A DNA stretch of 64,000 bases, taken from contig CM059190.1 of NCBI GenBank assembly GCA_030323885.1, forward strand, positions 86,056,762 to 86,120,761, given 5' to 3'. The number at the start of each line of letters is the position of its first letter. Positions within the stretch are counted from its first letter, which is position 1. Under the pieces are notes generated by a model, which was given only the letters and a program-made list of their open reading frames with translations, was not told the DNA's origin and searched no databases. The position numbers and the translations under genes were made by a program. The DNA comes from Branchipolynoe longqiensis. Lineage: Eukaryota; Annelida; Polychaeta; Phyllodocida; Polynoidae. Positions 33,142 through 45,682 of this stretch are shown here, in pieces.

Positions 33142-33397
33142 CCACTGCTGACTCCTTCACCCAAACCACCTTCCCCTCCACACCAAGCGACCCCCCCTGC
33201 CTCCGACCCAAATCCCACCCCTATATTCCTCCACATTCTGAATGCATCACTTTCCAGCATAACACCCAGAATCTCAGTTGAGGCCCTAGCCTTCGGCTTA
33301 ATTAACTGGCTCCAAGTCGACTCCAACATCCAGCATCTCCTTCCGCATGTCCCAAAAGACCTGCCAGCTTCTTTTTGTGCCGCCCTGACAGCTCAAA

Positions 33398-34228
33398 ATG
33401 GAGGTACACAATAATGCCCCCACCAGCCCGCACTCCCATCCCCGTTCCACTAACAACTCTTTAACCATTCTCTCCTGGAACTGTGCCGGACTGAAATCCA
33501 AGATGGCTCTTCTTGGCGACACCTTAAAAAGAGAGAAAATTGACGTCGCACTTCTCCAAGAAACCTTCCTCATCGATCCACCCCATATCAAAGGCTACAC
33601 CACATACCACATCCCCGCAGTAAGACGCGCAGCAGCAGGCAGACCCTCAAGAGGAACCACCACATTCGTAAGCAACCAAATCCACTCCACCAAGATCCCA
33701 CCCAACAGATTCAACCCTCATGCTGACACCCTTCGCATACGTCTCCACCTAGCACACTCCGTCATGGATGTATACAACATTTACAACCCTGTCAACACTA
33801 CTTATACTCTAAACCACATCTTCCGGGCCCTCGGCAATGGCACAGATCACCAGGTTGTCATGGGAGACTTTAACACCCACCACTCCTCCTGGGGACGCAA
33901 CAACATCGATTCCCCTCGAGGCTGTGTCCTCCTAGCAGAGATCCTCGACTCAACATCCCATTCTATCCTCAACGATGGCTCACCTACCTACAGGGCAAGC
34001 ACATCAATCGATCTCTGCATCACCGACTCCTGCCTTGCAGCCACAGCTTCCTGGGAGCTCACAACACTATACTCAGACCACCACGCAGCTCTCCTCTGCA
34101 CCAATGCACCCAAAGTCACCCACCCCCCACCATCACCCAGATTCAACCTAAACCACGCTGACTGGGCAACCTTCAACCTTCGTCTAAAAAACTTAATAGA
34201 TCTTAATAGGTCACTTACCAAGCAATGA
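33398..34228 (+). pseudogene. LINE ORF2 part 1: AP-like endonuclease
   Basis: Motifs in order: LTILSWNCAGLKSK (Asn), ALLQETFL (Glu), VVMGDFNTHHSSWG (Asp, Asn), SIDLCITDS (Asp) and LYSDHHAAL (Asp-His). All catalytic residues of the exonuclease-endonuclease-phosphatase fold used for target nicking are visible. The frame stops just after the domain (LNRSLTKQ) and the sequence continues in another frame (34,225-34,430), so a small deletion or frameshift separates it from the RT. The start ATG is 256 bases after ORF1. Confidence 0.85.
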
Positions 34229-34432
34229 CAGACACCATAAAGCAAACCATCTCCTGTAATCACACTGGCCGCACCACCTCCAATGCAATGAGGAGAGCAA
34301 AAATATTCTGCAACAAACTCCTCTACAAGCTACGCACGAACCCCAACCGAGGCACTGAGAATCTCGTTAAAATAGCCACCAGTTGGGCTAAAGATGTCGA
34401 GCTTGCCGAATCAGACAGGAAGTGGAAACTCT

Positions 34433-34924
34433 CAATCAATCAATAGTTCCATCCTCTAGTCGAGGGTTGGATGCAATGGTTCTCCACTTGTCCCGATGTT
34501 GTGCTGTTCTGATAGACTGTGAATAATTCAAGCCTGTCCACTGTGAAATATTTGTAAACAATGATGTTCTTGGTCTCCCTCTCCCTCTGCTGCCATTCAC
34601 CTTCCCTTCCAACAATGTACGGTATATTGAACTCTGACGAATGATGTGGCCAAAATAAATAAGTTTCTTTGTCTGTATAGTGGCAAACAATTGTCGGCCT
34701 AAACTAAGTGCGGTGCACATCAACTTTGTTGGTGTGGTCAGGGGATGTCACCCCTTCAAGTGCATGAAGACTGGAGCAGCAGATGAGTTAGAAGATCAAT
34801 AGCTTTGAAGGTGTAACAGCAAGATGATGTGGCTCATCAGGGCACACTCTGACAAAGATGAGTAAGTGGCCAGTCACCTTGGAAAGGAAGGGGAACCTAC
34901 CAAGTATTTACCCATAGTAAGCAA
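34433..34924 (-). mobile_element. 5'-truncated RTE-like LINE insertion
   Basis: A minus-strand insertion of 492 bases. Its frame (34,436-34,723) holds LIYFGHIIRQSSIYRTLLEG and GSRGRGRPRTSL, the usual C-terminal end of RTE/RTE-X type RTs, and ends in a TGATTGATTGA tail. Flanked by TGGAAACTCT on both sides (34,423-34,432 and 34,925-34,934), a perfect 10-bp target duplication. It interrupts ORF2 of the host LINE. Confidence 0.85.
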
Positions 34925-34934
34925 TGGAAACTCT

Positions 34935-36513
34935 GGTGTACCAAAATAAACTCTCACACCACCTCCAGACAACTCTGGTGCAAACTTAACAGCATCCAGG
35001 GGAGACTCACCATCCCCCCACTCTACCCACACCCTGGCCAAATTGCAGCAGAACACAACAAAATGTTCACGGGGGGAACAGAACAGACCCTGCAATCAAC
35101 CTCCCTTATGCCCACCAACAAGCGCTCACCAGGAACTCCACCTGGAGAGCCGACCTCATAGACATATCAACAGCCACACCATCCACCCATAATCTTGACA
35201 CCCACCTGACCAGGGTTGAGCTTGACCGAGCCCTAGGCAACACCACAAAGAAGACAACCCCGGGAGCCGACGGAGTCCCTAACACTGCATGGACAAAGTT
35301 ATCTGCCACTAACAGGGAAACTCTCCTCCCCCTCCTCGACAATATCTTCTACAACGCGGACATACCCCAATCTTGGAAGGATGCTGATATCATCCCCATC
35401 CCCAAGAAAACCCCGGGCGAAGTCAGACCCATCTCCCTTCTCCAATCCCTCGGGAAGGTTAGTGAAAGAATTGTCCTCACCCGTCTCCAGATGGTCACAG
35501 AAGACCCCACCACTGGCCTACCTGAGGAGGTCATCGGCTACCGAGGAGGACGAGGCACTCAGCACGCCGTTGCCACCCTCATTGAGAGCATTTCCTATGG
35601 CCTCGGTAATGGACACGAAACAGCAATCATCTTCCTTGACCTCGAGAAAGCCTTTGAGCTCATCGACCACAACGTGGTACTGACATCAATGGCTGATCTT
35701 GGCATTGCCGTCCGGCCTCTTGCATATCCCCGAAATTACCTCCAGAACAGGCGAGCCAGAGTATGTGTCCAAGGCACCTCTTCTCCCTACCTCAAACTAA
35801 AAAATGGCGTCCCCCAGGATGCAGTGCTCAGCCCCCTCCTCTTCAATGCAGTGATGGCATCTCTCGTTAGGAGGCTTAAACAAGACCTAGCCACTCGAGA
35901 GATCACAGACACAACCATAGTCTGCTACGCAGATGACATCGCCATCACCTGCTCCCATGCGATCAACGCACAGGATCTCGCTGAGCAGGTGCTCCACCTG
36001 GTAGGAAACGCCTGCCGGGACCTTGGACTAAAAATGTCCCCCACCAAGACCAAGATCATGCACATGTTCAGAGGTCAACCACTTCACCCCCTCTACCTAG
36101 ATGGATCCCCTATCGAATGGGTCTCCACCTTCGACTACCTAGGTATCCGTCTAAACCGAGACCTGAACATGAGAGCCCTCTGCCGCCACTTGGCCACCAG
36201 AATGACCAACAGACTCCTCCTCATGAAGAGGATCTCCGGCTTCTGCTGGGGCGCCCCGGACAGTGTACTCGCACTCTTCTACCGCCAGGCAATCCGCTCC
36301 CTCTTCGACTACGCTGCGCCCACACTCGCTCTCACAGCCCTCAGGCTTGACACCCCCCAAACTCAACTACCCAAGAACAAGATCTTTTTGAACGATTTCC
36401 GGAAACTTGAGAACATCCAACACCAGGCTGCCAGGCTTGTCCTCCGTGTTCCCAGCACCACCAGGATCGAGATCCTCCTCCTTGAATCCGGCCTCCCTCC
36501 CCTCTATCTCTGA
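34935..36513 (+). pseudogene. LINE ORF2 part 2: reverse transcriptase
   Basis: The thumb-side of the N-terminal linker reads TTPGADGVPNTAWTK and IPIPKKTPGEVRPISLLQSL. The palm has IIFLDLEKAFELIDHN (catalytic Asp), NGVPQDAVLSPLLFNAVM (normally PQGS; Gly-Ser replaced by Asp-Ala) and VCYADDIAITC (catalytic DD). The frame ends at TGA 36,511-36,513 but resumes in the same frame through the RNase H, so this is one nonsense codon, probably from CGA. Confidence 0.85.
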
Positions 36514-37722
36514 GGCAAACAACTTCTCACCACCCATCTCACAAGAACCCTTTCCTCAGGACTTTCAACAACAATCCGCAGAGCCGCGGCCTACCTCCGA
36601 GATGGGACCCGTGGTCACCCTCACATCTCCTACCGTCTCAAGAACGCCATCACCACCCTCAAGGACTCCCACGGACTCCACATTGCAGACTTCGCCCTGA
36701 GCTCTCACAAGCCACCTTGGGTTTCCATCCCAGTGGAAACCCGAACCACCAACCTAGTTGCTGCCAAGGCGGCTTACACTACCCCAGAACTCCACTCCCT
36801 GGCTCTCGAGGCCATAACTCAGGTGAAGGTGGAATTTCCTCTCGCAAAGATTGTCTACACCGATGGCTCCCTTAACCCAACATCAGGTAGAGCAGGAGCC
36901 GGAATCTTCATCCCCTTCTCCAACACAAAGAACACCACCAGGGTGTCAGACTTTGCTTCCACTCTCGATACCGAGCTCGCCGCCATTCACTTGGCCCTCG
37001 AAGACCTCCACAACTCAAGTGCCATCATCATTACCGACTCTTTGAATGGCATCAAAGAGATCGCCCACCCAAATGCCCGACACTCCCTTGCCGATGCAAT
37101 CCATATTAAAATCTTCACCAGACATCAGGCACACCTCAAAACAGTCCTGCTATGGGTCCCCTCGCATATAGGACTGTATGGTAATGACCAGGCCGACTAT
37201 GCCGCTCTAGCCGGTGCCAACCGGGCAGACGTAGAGACAGCCATCCTTCCATCCATCACCAAACTGGCCGCCGCCGCTTCTCGAGCCACCACCAAACTCT
37301 GGGAACGAGCCACACAGAAGGAACAAGTACGGAACCCTTATTCAATAAGCTGGCTCTGGTACACCCTGGTCAGAACGAACAGCCCCCATCCAGTCGGCCT
37401 TCCTGCTTCTACACAAGTCGCCATCAACCGCTTCAGGACTGGCTACCGCTGTTGGATTGATGTCCCCAACCTCCAGCGCTGTCCCTGCGGAACTAATATC
37501 TTTAATGTGGCCCACATACTTGCCTCATGTGGCGCCATCGACAGATCTGCCATCAGCGACTTCATGGAGGATGCTGACCGCCAACTCAGCGACAATAGGG
37601 CCGCTCTGGCTATCCTCTCCAGGATTTCCAAGTCATCCTGGAACGCACTTGCTCGCTTCTACAGCCAGAACGCAGACATCATCAACACTGTCAGTCGCCC
37701 AGTTCATGACATCGGGGACTAG
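36514..37722 (+). pseudogene. LINE ORF2 part 3: RNase H and C-terminal Cys/His motif
   Basis: In frame with the RT. RNase H motifs: IVYTDGSLNPTSGRAGAGIF (Asp), DTELAAIHLALEDL (Glu), IIITDSLNGIKEI (Asp) and LLWVPSHIGLYGNDQADYAA (His, Asp), all present. The C-terminus has RCPCGTNIFNVAHILASCGA, the CCHC-type motif found after RNase H in I-group LINEs. RNase H removes the RNA strand during target-primed synthesis. Stop at 37,720-37,722. Confidence 0.85.
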
Positions 37723-37874
37723 CAGGCCCCACCTCATCGCCATAGTTGACTTGGTGCCACTACTAACTAACCACTAATTTTCACTGCAACAAACAGGTAA
37801 CCCCACCCTCTGCCTAACTAATCCCATCCTCACTACACTTCTTCCTCTGGCCTTGGCCGGACTTACGGTGCATA

Positions 37875-38163
37875 CCGGTGAATCTGGAGGGACTGAAGTT
37901 TGGATCCTGGTCGAGTCAAACCAATGACTTATAAAATGGGTACCTGTTGCTGCTCGGCGCTTGGCGTTATGAAATCAGGACAGGGACTGGGCGCACAGTG
38001 TCAGGATAATGTGACTGTGTGGGACATCGGGTCATGGCGCCGGTGGCCTGATTTCCCAGTGGGGCAGCACTATAAAGTCACTATGAGTGCACGCTGTTAC
38101 AAGTCGGTGCACATCCTAGTATGGCCTAGGGTCTTACTGGGGTGTAAAACTACACCAACCACC
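37875..38163 (+). mobile_element. SINE in the LINE 3' UTR
   Basis: Plus orientation: truncated head (ATCCTGGTCGAGTCAAACCA), centre GGGCAGCACTATAAAGTCAC and tail GTCTTACTGGGGTGTAAAAC. Inserted downstream of ORF2, so younger than the LINE copy. Confidence 0.8.
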
Positions 38164-38449
38164 CAGCCTCCCCCGGCCCTCTCAGAGGACTGTGGTTGGA
38201 CTCTTAGGCTGTCTTTTTCCTTCCTCCGCCCCCTCCCCCCTACTCCTCAATTCCTCTGATCACTACACACCGGAACCCAACTCCCGACCAGATGGGACTG
38301 CTTTCAGTGGTGCCCATTCAGTGCTGCAGATTTGCAGCCTTCAGCGCACCAATGCGACTGAAAACTCCCCAAAACAACAACAACCTTCTCGAGGTCCCGC
38401 ACGCAATGGCGCCGTCCTGCCCCCTAGTGTCTTGTAATTGTGCAACTGC

Positions 38450-40235
38450 GTGTGCTGCCCTCTTGTGTCGTTATTGAGAAGGATATAATGAACCGTTACC
38501 CACAACGATAATATAATTTAATAATAACCGATTCAGTCATTATCTGATGAACACGTTTTGTTTAGAAAATATCGATGAAAAATTGTAGTAGCTTAATGCT
38601 AAGCACAATTTGTTACCCAAAATAATGTAAAAACATTTATAGATGTTGTAGGCGGCGACGTTCAAACCATCATGGCTACCAAAGTAAATCTAGATCGTAC
38701 GATGTGTGGCATGATCACGATGTGCACTGGAGCGTTTCGTTTAGAGAGTATATTCAACGTCAAAGCTTGTTGGGCTTCACAGGTAGCAATCTAAATATGA
38801 TTTTGCAATAGTCTATTATTTTGAATAATGTGGTGTGTTTCTGGGTGATGCTGGCGGGGAAGAGGGTCGAGCACTTGAGGTGCTGTAAGTGTAACTATGT
38901 AAGGCCTAAGGCCAAACGAACTAAAACAGGAAAGGACAGTGGAGTAAGCCGGGCAGCGGTACTCCCGAGCTACTATTTCTGTTATGCACTGTCCGCTGTA
39001 GCACCTGGGACTTTGTTATTGACCTAATATACGACGGGATGTAACCTACTACTGGCAGTCGACGAAATAGCTGGACTACTGGCGTAATTAACATAGTACA
39101 CTATACACACAGCTTCCATCCTAACTTATAATACCGTATACACTACTACCACTACAATACTCGACGGATAGAACTATAGTAAAGACTAGTATCTTCCTAC
39201 GTGGAGTAGTTCTAGTGAATAATCCATACATAGCTCTTCACAGAGTTTAGCAGAAGACCTGCGGGAATAACTACTAAATAGACGCAGTTTCAGGTATGCA
39301 AGTGCGTAGACCAACATTTGTGTGCTTACAAAACTACACCCCAAGTGGCCCAAGCTCTAGGAGTGCTTAAATATATAGCCTAATTTGTTCACATTATTCT
39401 TATTGGTCAGCCACTTAGCAAGTGCTACCATCACAATTAATTAAGCCCTCCATGTCATTGATGTGCGTGTCGATGTTTGTTTCCCACTTGTTTGTAAACA
39501 CCCAATAGCCACAGACTATGGCATAGTCATAGTGCGTAATATAATACTTATATTATATATATATAGTCTAGATCTTCACGAATTTAACACTGAGTTTTAA
39601 TTTCAATATTATTTAGTGGTTCTATCGGTTTAGTGATTTTCTAGTGTTTTGATGACAATGACATGTACTATATAATTTAGGAGAACCGCGATTCCGAATC
39701 TAGTAGACTTTGACTTTGTATAGAATCCATTAAAGTATTATATTGTTAACTTTACTGTCAGTTCATGTTCTAACCCCCCCCCCCCCCCCCACACACACAC
39801 ACATTTTCAATATGCAGCATCTAATTGCATAGCTATTAACGGGGAAAATTAGATAGTGTAATGAAATATTTATATAAAAAAACTAAGACTAAGTTCTGAT
39901 AGGATAATAATTTTTTTTAAAGGTCAAATTATTAAGTCGATATAGTAAGCTACCACTACCACGTGGATAATATAAGTAAGGCTATCACTGCTATTTATGA
40001 GAAGCTTACTAAACTGAAGGTCTGTTCATTAACTTGGTTTCCTAGACCCAAAGCATGGACATTACCATGCGCTGATTGTTTACAATAGTAACCAGTTTGT
40101 CAGTCACTTCTTGATTCATGTAAAGCCCAATCTGCTGATTTGAATACTGAAAAGAAACAATTAAGCGTAATTTCAGTCTAAATATTTAACATTCGTTTTG
40201 GTGATAAATACACTTTCAAAATGTGACGATTCTTT
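38450..40235. other. No confirmed gene; possible 5' untranslated exon
   Basis: AT-rich, with a C-run and (CA)n at 39,774-39,802. At 38,672 an ATG in good context (ACCATCATGGCT) opens 37 codons that end exactly at a donor-like CAG/GTAGCA (38,782/38,783). Joined to the acceptor at 40,239 it would hit a stop before the next ATG, so at most it is a leader exon with a short upstream frame. Confidence 0.25.
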
Positions 40236-40239
40236 TCAG

Positions 40240-40498
40240 GTTGATAATCACCAGCAAGCCTAATCAACTATGGCCACTTCCCAAATTAATGGCGACCTGA
40301 ATGGAGATTTTGAGAACTCTACAACTCTCCAGCCATCACTACCAGGTTCACACGAGAGGAATGGAACATCGGAAAGCCCAACTAGGATGCTGCGTGAGGG
40401 CATCGATCCTCCACGTGAGTTGATTTACAAAGATCTTAATATAAGACAACATTTGCTTGGAACCTTTTCGAAAGGAACTGCTTTTTATCAGCCCATAG
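40240..40498 (+). CDS. Candidate N-terminal coding exon of PANK
   Basis: The acceptor TTCTTTTCAG ends at 40,239. ATG is at 40,270, and 76 codons plus one base run to the donor ATAG/GTCAGT at 40,498. The peptide (MATSQINGDLNGDFENS start) is polar and low in complexity, then has a compact end (IYKDLNIRQHLLGTFSKGT). It ends in phase 1. The PANK exon at 58,972 begins with two bases before its ATG, so the join is in frame (Gly/Ala codon GCC). Animal PANKs commonly have divergent N-terminal extensions. Alternatively it belongs to an unrelated gene; no domain identifies it. Confidence 0.4.
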
Positions 40499-41880
40499 GT
40501 CAGTGTTTTTCTGATTAAAGACTGCAGTCTCATTCCGCTGTACTGAGGCAAGCATGTATTGTCTAGTAGTAGTAAGTTATCGTAAATGGTCTACAGCATT
40601 TGAAATGATAGCTTGTCCGGGAGAAGCGAAAATTCAGACGGACAAGTGACATTTTTTGCTTGTTTCTATTAATTACTGTATATATGTGTATATATAACAA
40701 GCATAAGTTCTTATACTACGATATATGTATATAAGGTAAGTACTGTGGACAAGTGAAAATTCAGATGGACAAGTGAAAATCTCACCAGACTTGTCTGTCT
40801 GGTGGACAAGTGAAAAACTTTGTTTATTTCTATCACTTCCAGTGACACTGGTCTATGAACACCACTGGCGCTCTAGTGGTCTTCTACTTATACTTTTCTT
40901 CTTCTTTTATTGGTACTTAATAGTATATGCTAGGGAATGGTGATTGTACCTTTGTACAACTAATTTTGTGTGGTTTAAGTAGAAAAATGTGTACACATAT
41001 ATATATGGCAGAACACTTAAGGCCCTGTCACATTACGACGCATCTCGCAAGCGTGTGGCCAACGCGTAAAATCACTTTTTTACTTTGAGAAGCGTCAAAC
41101 TTTTCAGCGCGGGTGGGGGGGGAGGCAAAGTTGGACGTATATATAGCGTATGCCTAACATGCCTCCCTGCGAAAAACGCTGAAATTACGCTCACACTACA
41201 ATGGGACTGTCAACTTCAAGTCTGCATAGTTACGGTGGTATCATGTAATGCAGCACTGTCAGCATAGTTATCTGTGCAACACAGTTAAACAACTAGTCTT
41301 AGTAATTACAAATTAATAAAAGCTTTAAAAGGGTTGAAATATATTTGTTAAATATATATATATTAAGAAAGTTATGCAATTTTGAATTTAAGAAAAGGTT
41401 GGCAGCCAAGGTGAGTGACTTTGTTGACATTGCCTGCTGAAATGCATCTGATCACTCAATCTTCATTAAAATTGACAAATACATAGAAAAAAGGTATGCA
41501 AAAATGAATATGATAGTTTCAAAAGTGAATATCTTCAAATTTTACTCCTTTAATTTCTGTAGTAGTTCATATACATTGGCACACAGCAGTGCCTTATGGC
41601 CATTTCCAATACCGATGCGTATTCAGACTCGTTCTGATGCCGAATCAGGTCACGCGTGAATAGTGTCTTGAAAAGTATTGAACTTCATTTTCCCCATTTC
41701 AAGGCCTTGGCAAGCCTTGAATTTAGCCTATTTTGAGAAATTAGTCTTGAAAAGCCTTGAATTCCATTAAACTGTCCCCCCTGATCTAAATTAGTCCGAA
41801 ATCGCCATTCACCATTTTTTCTTCTTGAAATCCAAATGAAAATATTCTTGAAATCAAAAACAGCCTTGAATTCCGTATCT
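40499..41880. other. Intron-like sequence with a partial MITE
   Basis: No exon. At 41,025 TTA is followed by AGGCCCTGTCACATTACGAC, a left terminus of the Harbinger-type MITE family. The matching right end is not clear. A short repeat of GGACAAGTGA(A)AA occurs at 40,643-40,815. Confidence 0.5.
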
Positions 41881-44340
41881 TCACATGTGTATGGACCGTG
41901 GAACTAGCCTTATACCTGAGCAACTTATCCCAGTTGAAATAGTGTCCTTGGATGCAGAAACCAGGAAACTAGCTGACAACACTGCACGATTAGTTAACTT
42001 GCAGTGGAACAACTCAATAGAAACAGGAGAAACCTAAGCCACACTGCTGTGTTCATCCAATGTGTGTGTGTGTGTGTGGTGGGGGGTCCATAAAGAAGAG
42101 TAAATGCGGAGACATAAGACTATTATCTATTATATGGGAGGAAGCCAAAGACAATGGCTCGGCGTATGTCTGGCTCAGTGGAAGTAACCAGAACCCCCAC
42201 CCCCACTCCCAGAAATCAAATCCTTTGTAGTAGAACTTTTACAGACAGAAATTCCCTAAATTAAAACACTGGCAGTGATAGTATGGAAACTTATAGCAAT
42301 GGACCGAGGCAGTGGGCCAAATTCAATAGTCAGAGCCCTGAGAGACGGAGGGGGGGGGTGACTACAATTGAAGCTGTACATTAACAAAAAGTAGTAGAGG
42401 ACATTAACCTTTGGCTGAATAACCTAGATAGTGCTGCGAGAGACTACAGTTGCAGATATGTTTATTTATACAGATGCACCATCATACAGGTCGTGCTACT
42501 ATAGCCATTATGAGAAGCAGTGGGACGACAATGTAAGTAAGGATGTCCACATAAATGTGCCAAAGCTGAGAGCAGTGCTAGAACGCTTAGGTGAAAAACT
42601 AGAAGACATGTCAGAGTATACAATGGTGGTAGGTTGCATTGGAAAAGAGGGTTCTACATGTTCCAAACAAGCAAACTATAGAGTGACCAAAGCATGTAAC
42701 ACAACTTTCTCAGTGAGATATTGCACAGGCGTCATATGCAAGGAGTGGTGATAATGGCCCTAGCCCTAGGATACTGTCGATCATCAGGATAACTGAGGGG
42801 TGGGGGGGATGGTATACAGGGTGTGATATTAACCCTATCTGAGCAACCCAATCCAATGTTAAGCTATTCTCACATCTTACCAGGTTTAGTGCTATCCTGG
42901 TGAGGATAACTCCAGATGGTGTCGATTGGATGCTCTCGATTTGATCTTTAAAATCTTTTAATCTACATGATTTCATAGTCTTCACTCCAAAAGAAGCGGG
43001 CTATGATGCATTTATAACCATTTGAAAAATATATTTAGCATATAGTATTTCTAACAATCTTTATGAGAGAAAAGGGGAATTGGCGGCATGGACGATAATA
43101 CAGTTACAATAAGGACAGTAGAATGCTCTCCAAGGATAGTCTATGCTGTTGAATGGAGCTAGGATAGTGCTTGGAGAGGTGAAAATGTGCAAGAAATCCT
43201 AGTCTGCACCTAGCATCCACAGGGGGAACTGTCTAAGGAAATCCCTAATCTAAAAGTAACCCAAGTGGATAGAGCTATCCCCAACACAATTTTTATTCTT
43301 GCATATGAAAGGAGGTGCACCACTAATCAAGCTATAACGTACCCCAGGAAAGGCTATTCCCAGGATAAGCTATTACAGCTTCTTGCATTTGGCACCAGCT
43401 CTTGAAAACATGGAGGCCGAGGGCCTCGAAGGCATTTACAGATGTAGGAGAGTGGTCAATAGAAAAAGAAACACTTGAAGGATGGTTCAGTGAGTTCAGT
43501 ACACTTATTAAGACTTAGCATAGACATGTTTGTGACATGGAATAACCATATGTTAGTAACCCCTATACATATCAAGAGAAGATGACTGGCAGGCCAGGGG
43601 AATAGATGCTTGAATAGCTATTTCTTCCCCCTTCTCAACTGCATGTACATAGTACTACTTTATAACCCAGTACAAGAACATCCATGAGAGATACTACTGG
43701 TACCAGAGTGGCCACCACAGCCAATGGGTTCCTGCTGCTGAAAAAGCTGAGGGGTTTCAGCAGGGCAAGCTGATTGCAGTGTGTCAGAGAATGTTTAAAC
43801 TCAGAGTGAAAAAGGAGAAGCCGTTCACACTGATCGAACGAATCCGAGAGAAATGCCATTCTAACCAATATGTTTGAAGCGATGGAAGTCAGCAGGGCCA
43901 CAGGAGCTATCCTGATCTCTTCATGGGTGTGCTCATCAAGGAGACAATGGTCTTTGGTGCAGAAGAGGGACCCATCTCTGCACGAGGGAATAATGTGCTC
44001 ATAAAAATTTCATTGGAGGTGCAGCAAACAATACGATAAAAACGGTGTAATCTTTGCTCTCCGCAACTGTGATGGTAGAAGTGAGACCGTGTAGAGAAGA
44101 CCCACTGACAACCTAATTACTAAAATGGATTTTGAACCTAAAACCGTAATGCCAAAGTACAAGACAGTCTGGGAATCGGAAGTGCTACAGAGCTGGGGGC
44201 ACAGACAACAGGAAATGAGCAAGCTAATCCGAAGAACGATCTATATAAGTTCTTACTGGTGATCATTGATGGGTCACAGATTAAGGGAGTTAGGCCTGAT
44301 TTAGAAAGGGAAAAAAGGCACTAGTAGTTGGGAAGAAGGA
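41880..44340 (+). pseudogene. Second DIRS remnant, internally deleted
   Basis: Related to the 13-18 kb copy. The gag segment at 41,920-42,040 reads LADNTARLVN (compare LANNTAKLIN). An RT end sits at 42,190-42,330. RNase H at 42,431-42,751 has MFIYTDAPSYRSCYY, HINVPKLRAV and GCIGKEGSTCSK. Fragments of the RH-YR linker and YR follow to about 44,330. Most of the RT is missing and stops are frequent. Long dead. Confidence 0.65.
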
Positions 44341-44361
44341 TGACGTATAATACAACATAGA

Positions 44362-44400
44362 TAAAATATTCACCCCTATCCAGAGTAGGGGTAAATGATA
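44362..44400. repeat. Solo terminus of TIR element R2
   Basis: ATAGATAAAATATTCACCCC then CAGAGTAGGGGT, matching the ends at 10,489 and 27,595. No partner end is seen nearby. Confidence 0.55.
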
Positions 44401-44579
44401 ATATTTTAGTTATACTAGAATTACGTGTAAGTTGTGGTATTACTAAGATTCTTACGAATCTATGAATACGAAGGTAAGGATCAGGGGAGAGGTCAAGCTA
44501 GCGCAGACCCGGATGTAGCCTCAGTTTTCGAAGTTGGAGGGAACAAAAAAACCTCATAATTACTCTTCAGGAAACCTAC

Positions 44580-45682
44580 CCTCCCATTACCTTATTTTCT
44601 GAAACTTCTTTTGATTGTTATACTCAAGGAATCGTGGTCCATAACCTGGTAAAGATAAGCGTGAAGCTAACAACTATCGTTCTATAGCCCTCACAAGCTG
44701 CATCGGTAAAACCATGGAGCGTATGGTAAACAAACGCCTCGTCTGGCTACTGGAGTCAGGATACTACTTGTCCGACCTCCAATGTGGCTTCAGATGAGGC
44801 CGCAGCACCCTCGACCATTTGGTTTGCATGGAGACCTTCATAAGAGATGCCTTCCTTAAGAAGGAGCACGTTGTGGCTGTCTTTTTTTCGATCTTGAAAA
44901 AGCCTATGACACTACGTGGCAGTATGGCATTATGGAGGACCTCCATCGCCCTTCGTGGTCACCTGCCAAATTTTATTAAGAATTTCTGGCACTCAGGCAT
45001 TTTCGCGTCCGCGTCAAGACTACATATTCTAGTCTGCACTCGCAGGAATTGGAAGTACCCCAAGGCAGCATACTGGCAGTGACTCTTTTTGGAGTAAAGG
45101 TCAACGGTATTGCTGCCGCTGTAAAAAGGGGGGGGGTCTCCTGTAGTCTTTTCGTGGACGATTTTGTTTTGTACTACAGAGGTACTGGTATGAATGTCAT
45201 TGAGAGACAGCTTCAATTGTGTATAGATGGGATTCACCGATGGTCAGTTCTGAATGGATTCAGATTTTCCAAGTGCATGCACTTCTGCCGGTTGGGCAGA
45301 CTGCATGCAGAACCAGAGCTGACCCTCGATGGGGATCCCATAAAAGTCGCCAACAATTTTACACGGCAAACAGCATGCATGACCTTTTTTACTAAAGTTA
45401 AACAAGAAGACATTTGAGCCTTTTTGAGGCCAGCTGGTTGTACCACCTCATATAGTTCATTAAAACAATTTTTATTAATTAATTCTTTCATCTATTTTAT
45501 TTAATTATATGATTTTGGGCTTTAAATAATTCATAAGTGTCTATTGACACCTAACTGATTGTATGCTTTTACATTATATGTAAAGGCGATGGTTGAATAA
45601 AAGAATAAACAATTCTCGCCGTGAATATGGCGTATGCTGCCGACACGGCGTAAGGAAACGACCAATCAATCAATCAATCAAA
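44580..45682 (+). pseudogene. I-group LINE copy with RT, RNase H deleted
   Basis: The RT reads KTMERMVNKRLVWLLESGYY and LSDLQCGFR, then a stop, a frameshift before the first palm motif (DLEKAYDTTWQYG in another frame), LEVPQGSILAVTLFG and SLFVDDFVLYYRG (catalytic DD kept). After LTLDGDPIKVANNF the sequence jumps to the C-terminal end (TRQTACMTFFTKVKQEDI), so about 1.5 kb with the RNase H is gone. The 3' UTR ends AATATGGCGTATGCTGCCGA then (AATC)n, identical in type to the minus-strand copy at 47.57 kb. Confidence 0.75.

Larger units (their letters stand above)
31090..38390 (+). mobile_element. Nearly complete I-group LINE with LEM-like ORF1
   Basis: Order: ORF1 (31,414-33,141), AP-type endonuclease (33,398-34,228), RTE-like insertion (34,433-34,924), RT (about 34,950-36,510), RNase H and Cys/His C-terminus (to 37,722), then a 3' UTR with a SINE (37,875-38,163). 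Endonuclease, RT and RNase H in one ORF2, with a zinc-knuckle ORF1, places it in the I superfamily. The exact clade (Nimb, I, Ingi and so on) cannot be fixed by eye. Both ends are approximate. It is GC-richer and younger looking than its surroundings. Confidence 0.85.

Noticed and set aside
31602..33591. Minus-strand open frames opposite the LINE ORF1 and ORF2
   Set aside because: Low-complexity Gly/Val/Ser-rich shadows of the plus-strand coding frame; no independent domain.
38672..38782. Coding exon 1 joined to 40,240
   Set aside because: Joining at the donor 38,782 and acceptor 40,239 in the open phase meets a stop codon before the next ATG. It could only be a leader exon.
38821..39027. 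68-codon Cys/Lys-containing frame
   Set aside because: No splice context or family signature; length is expected by chance.
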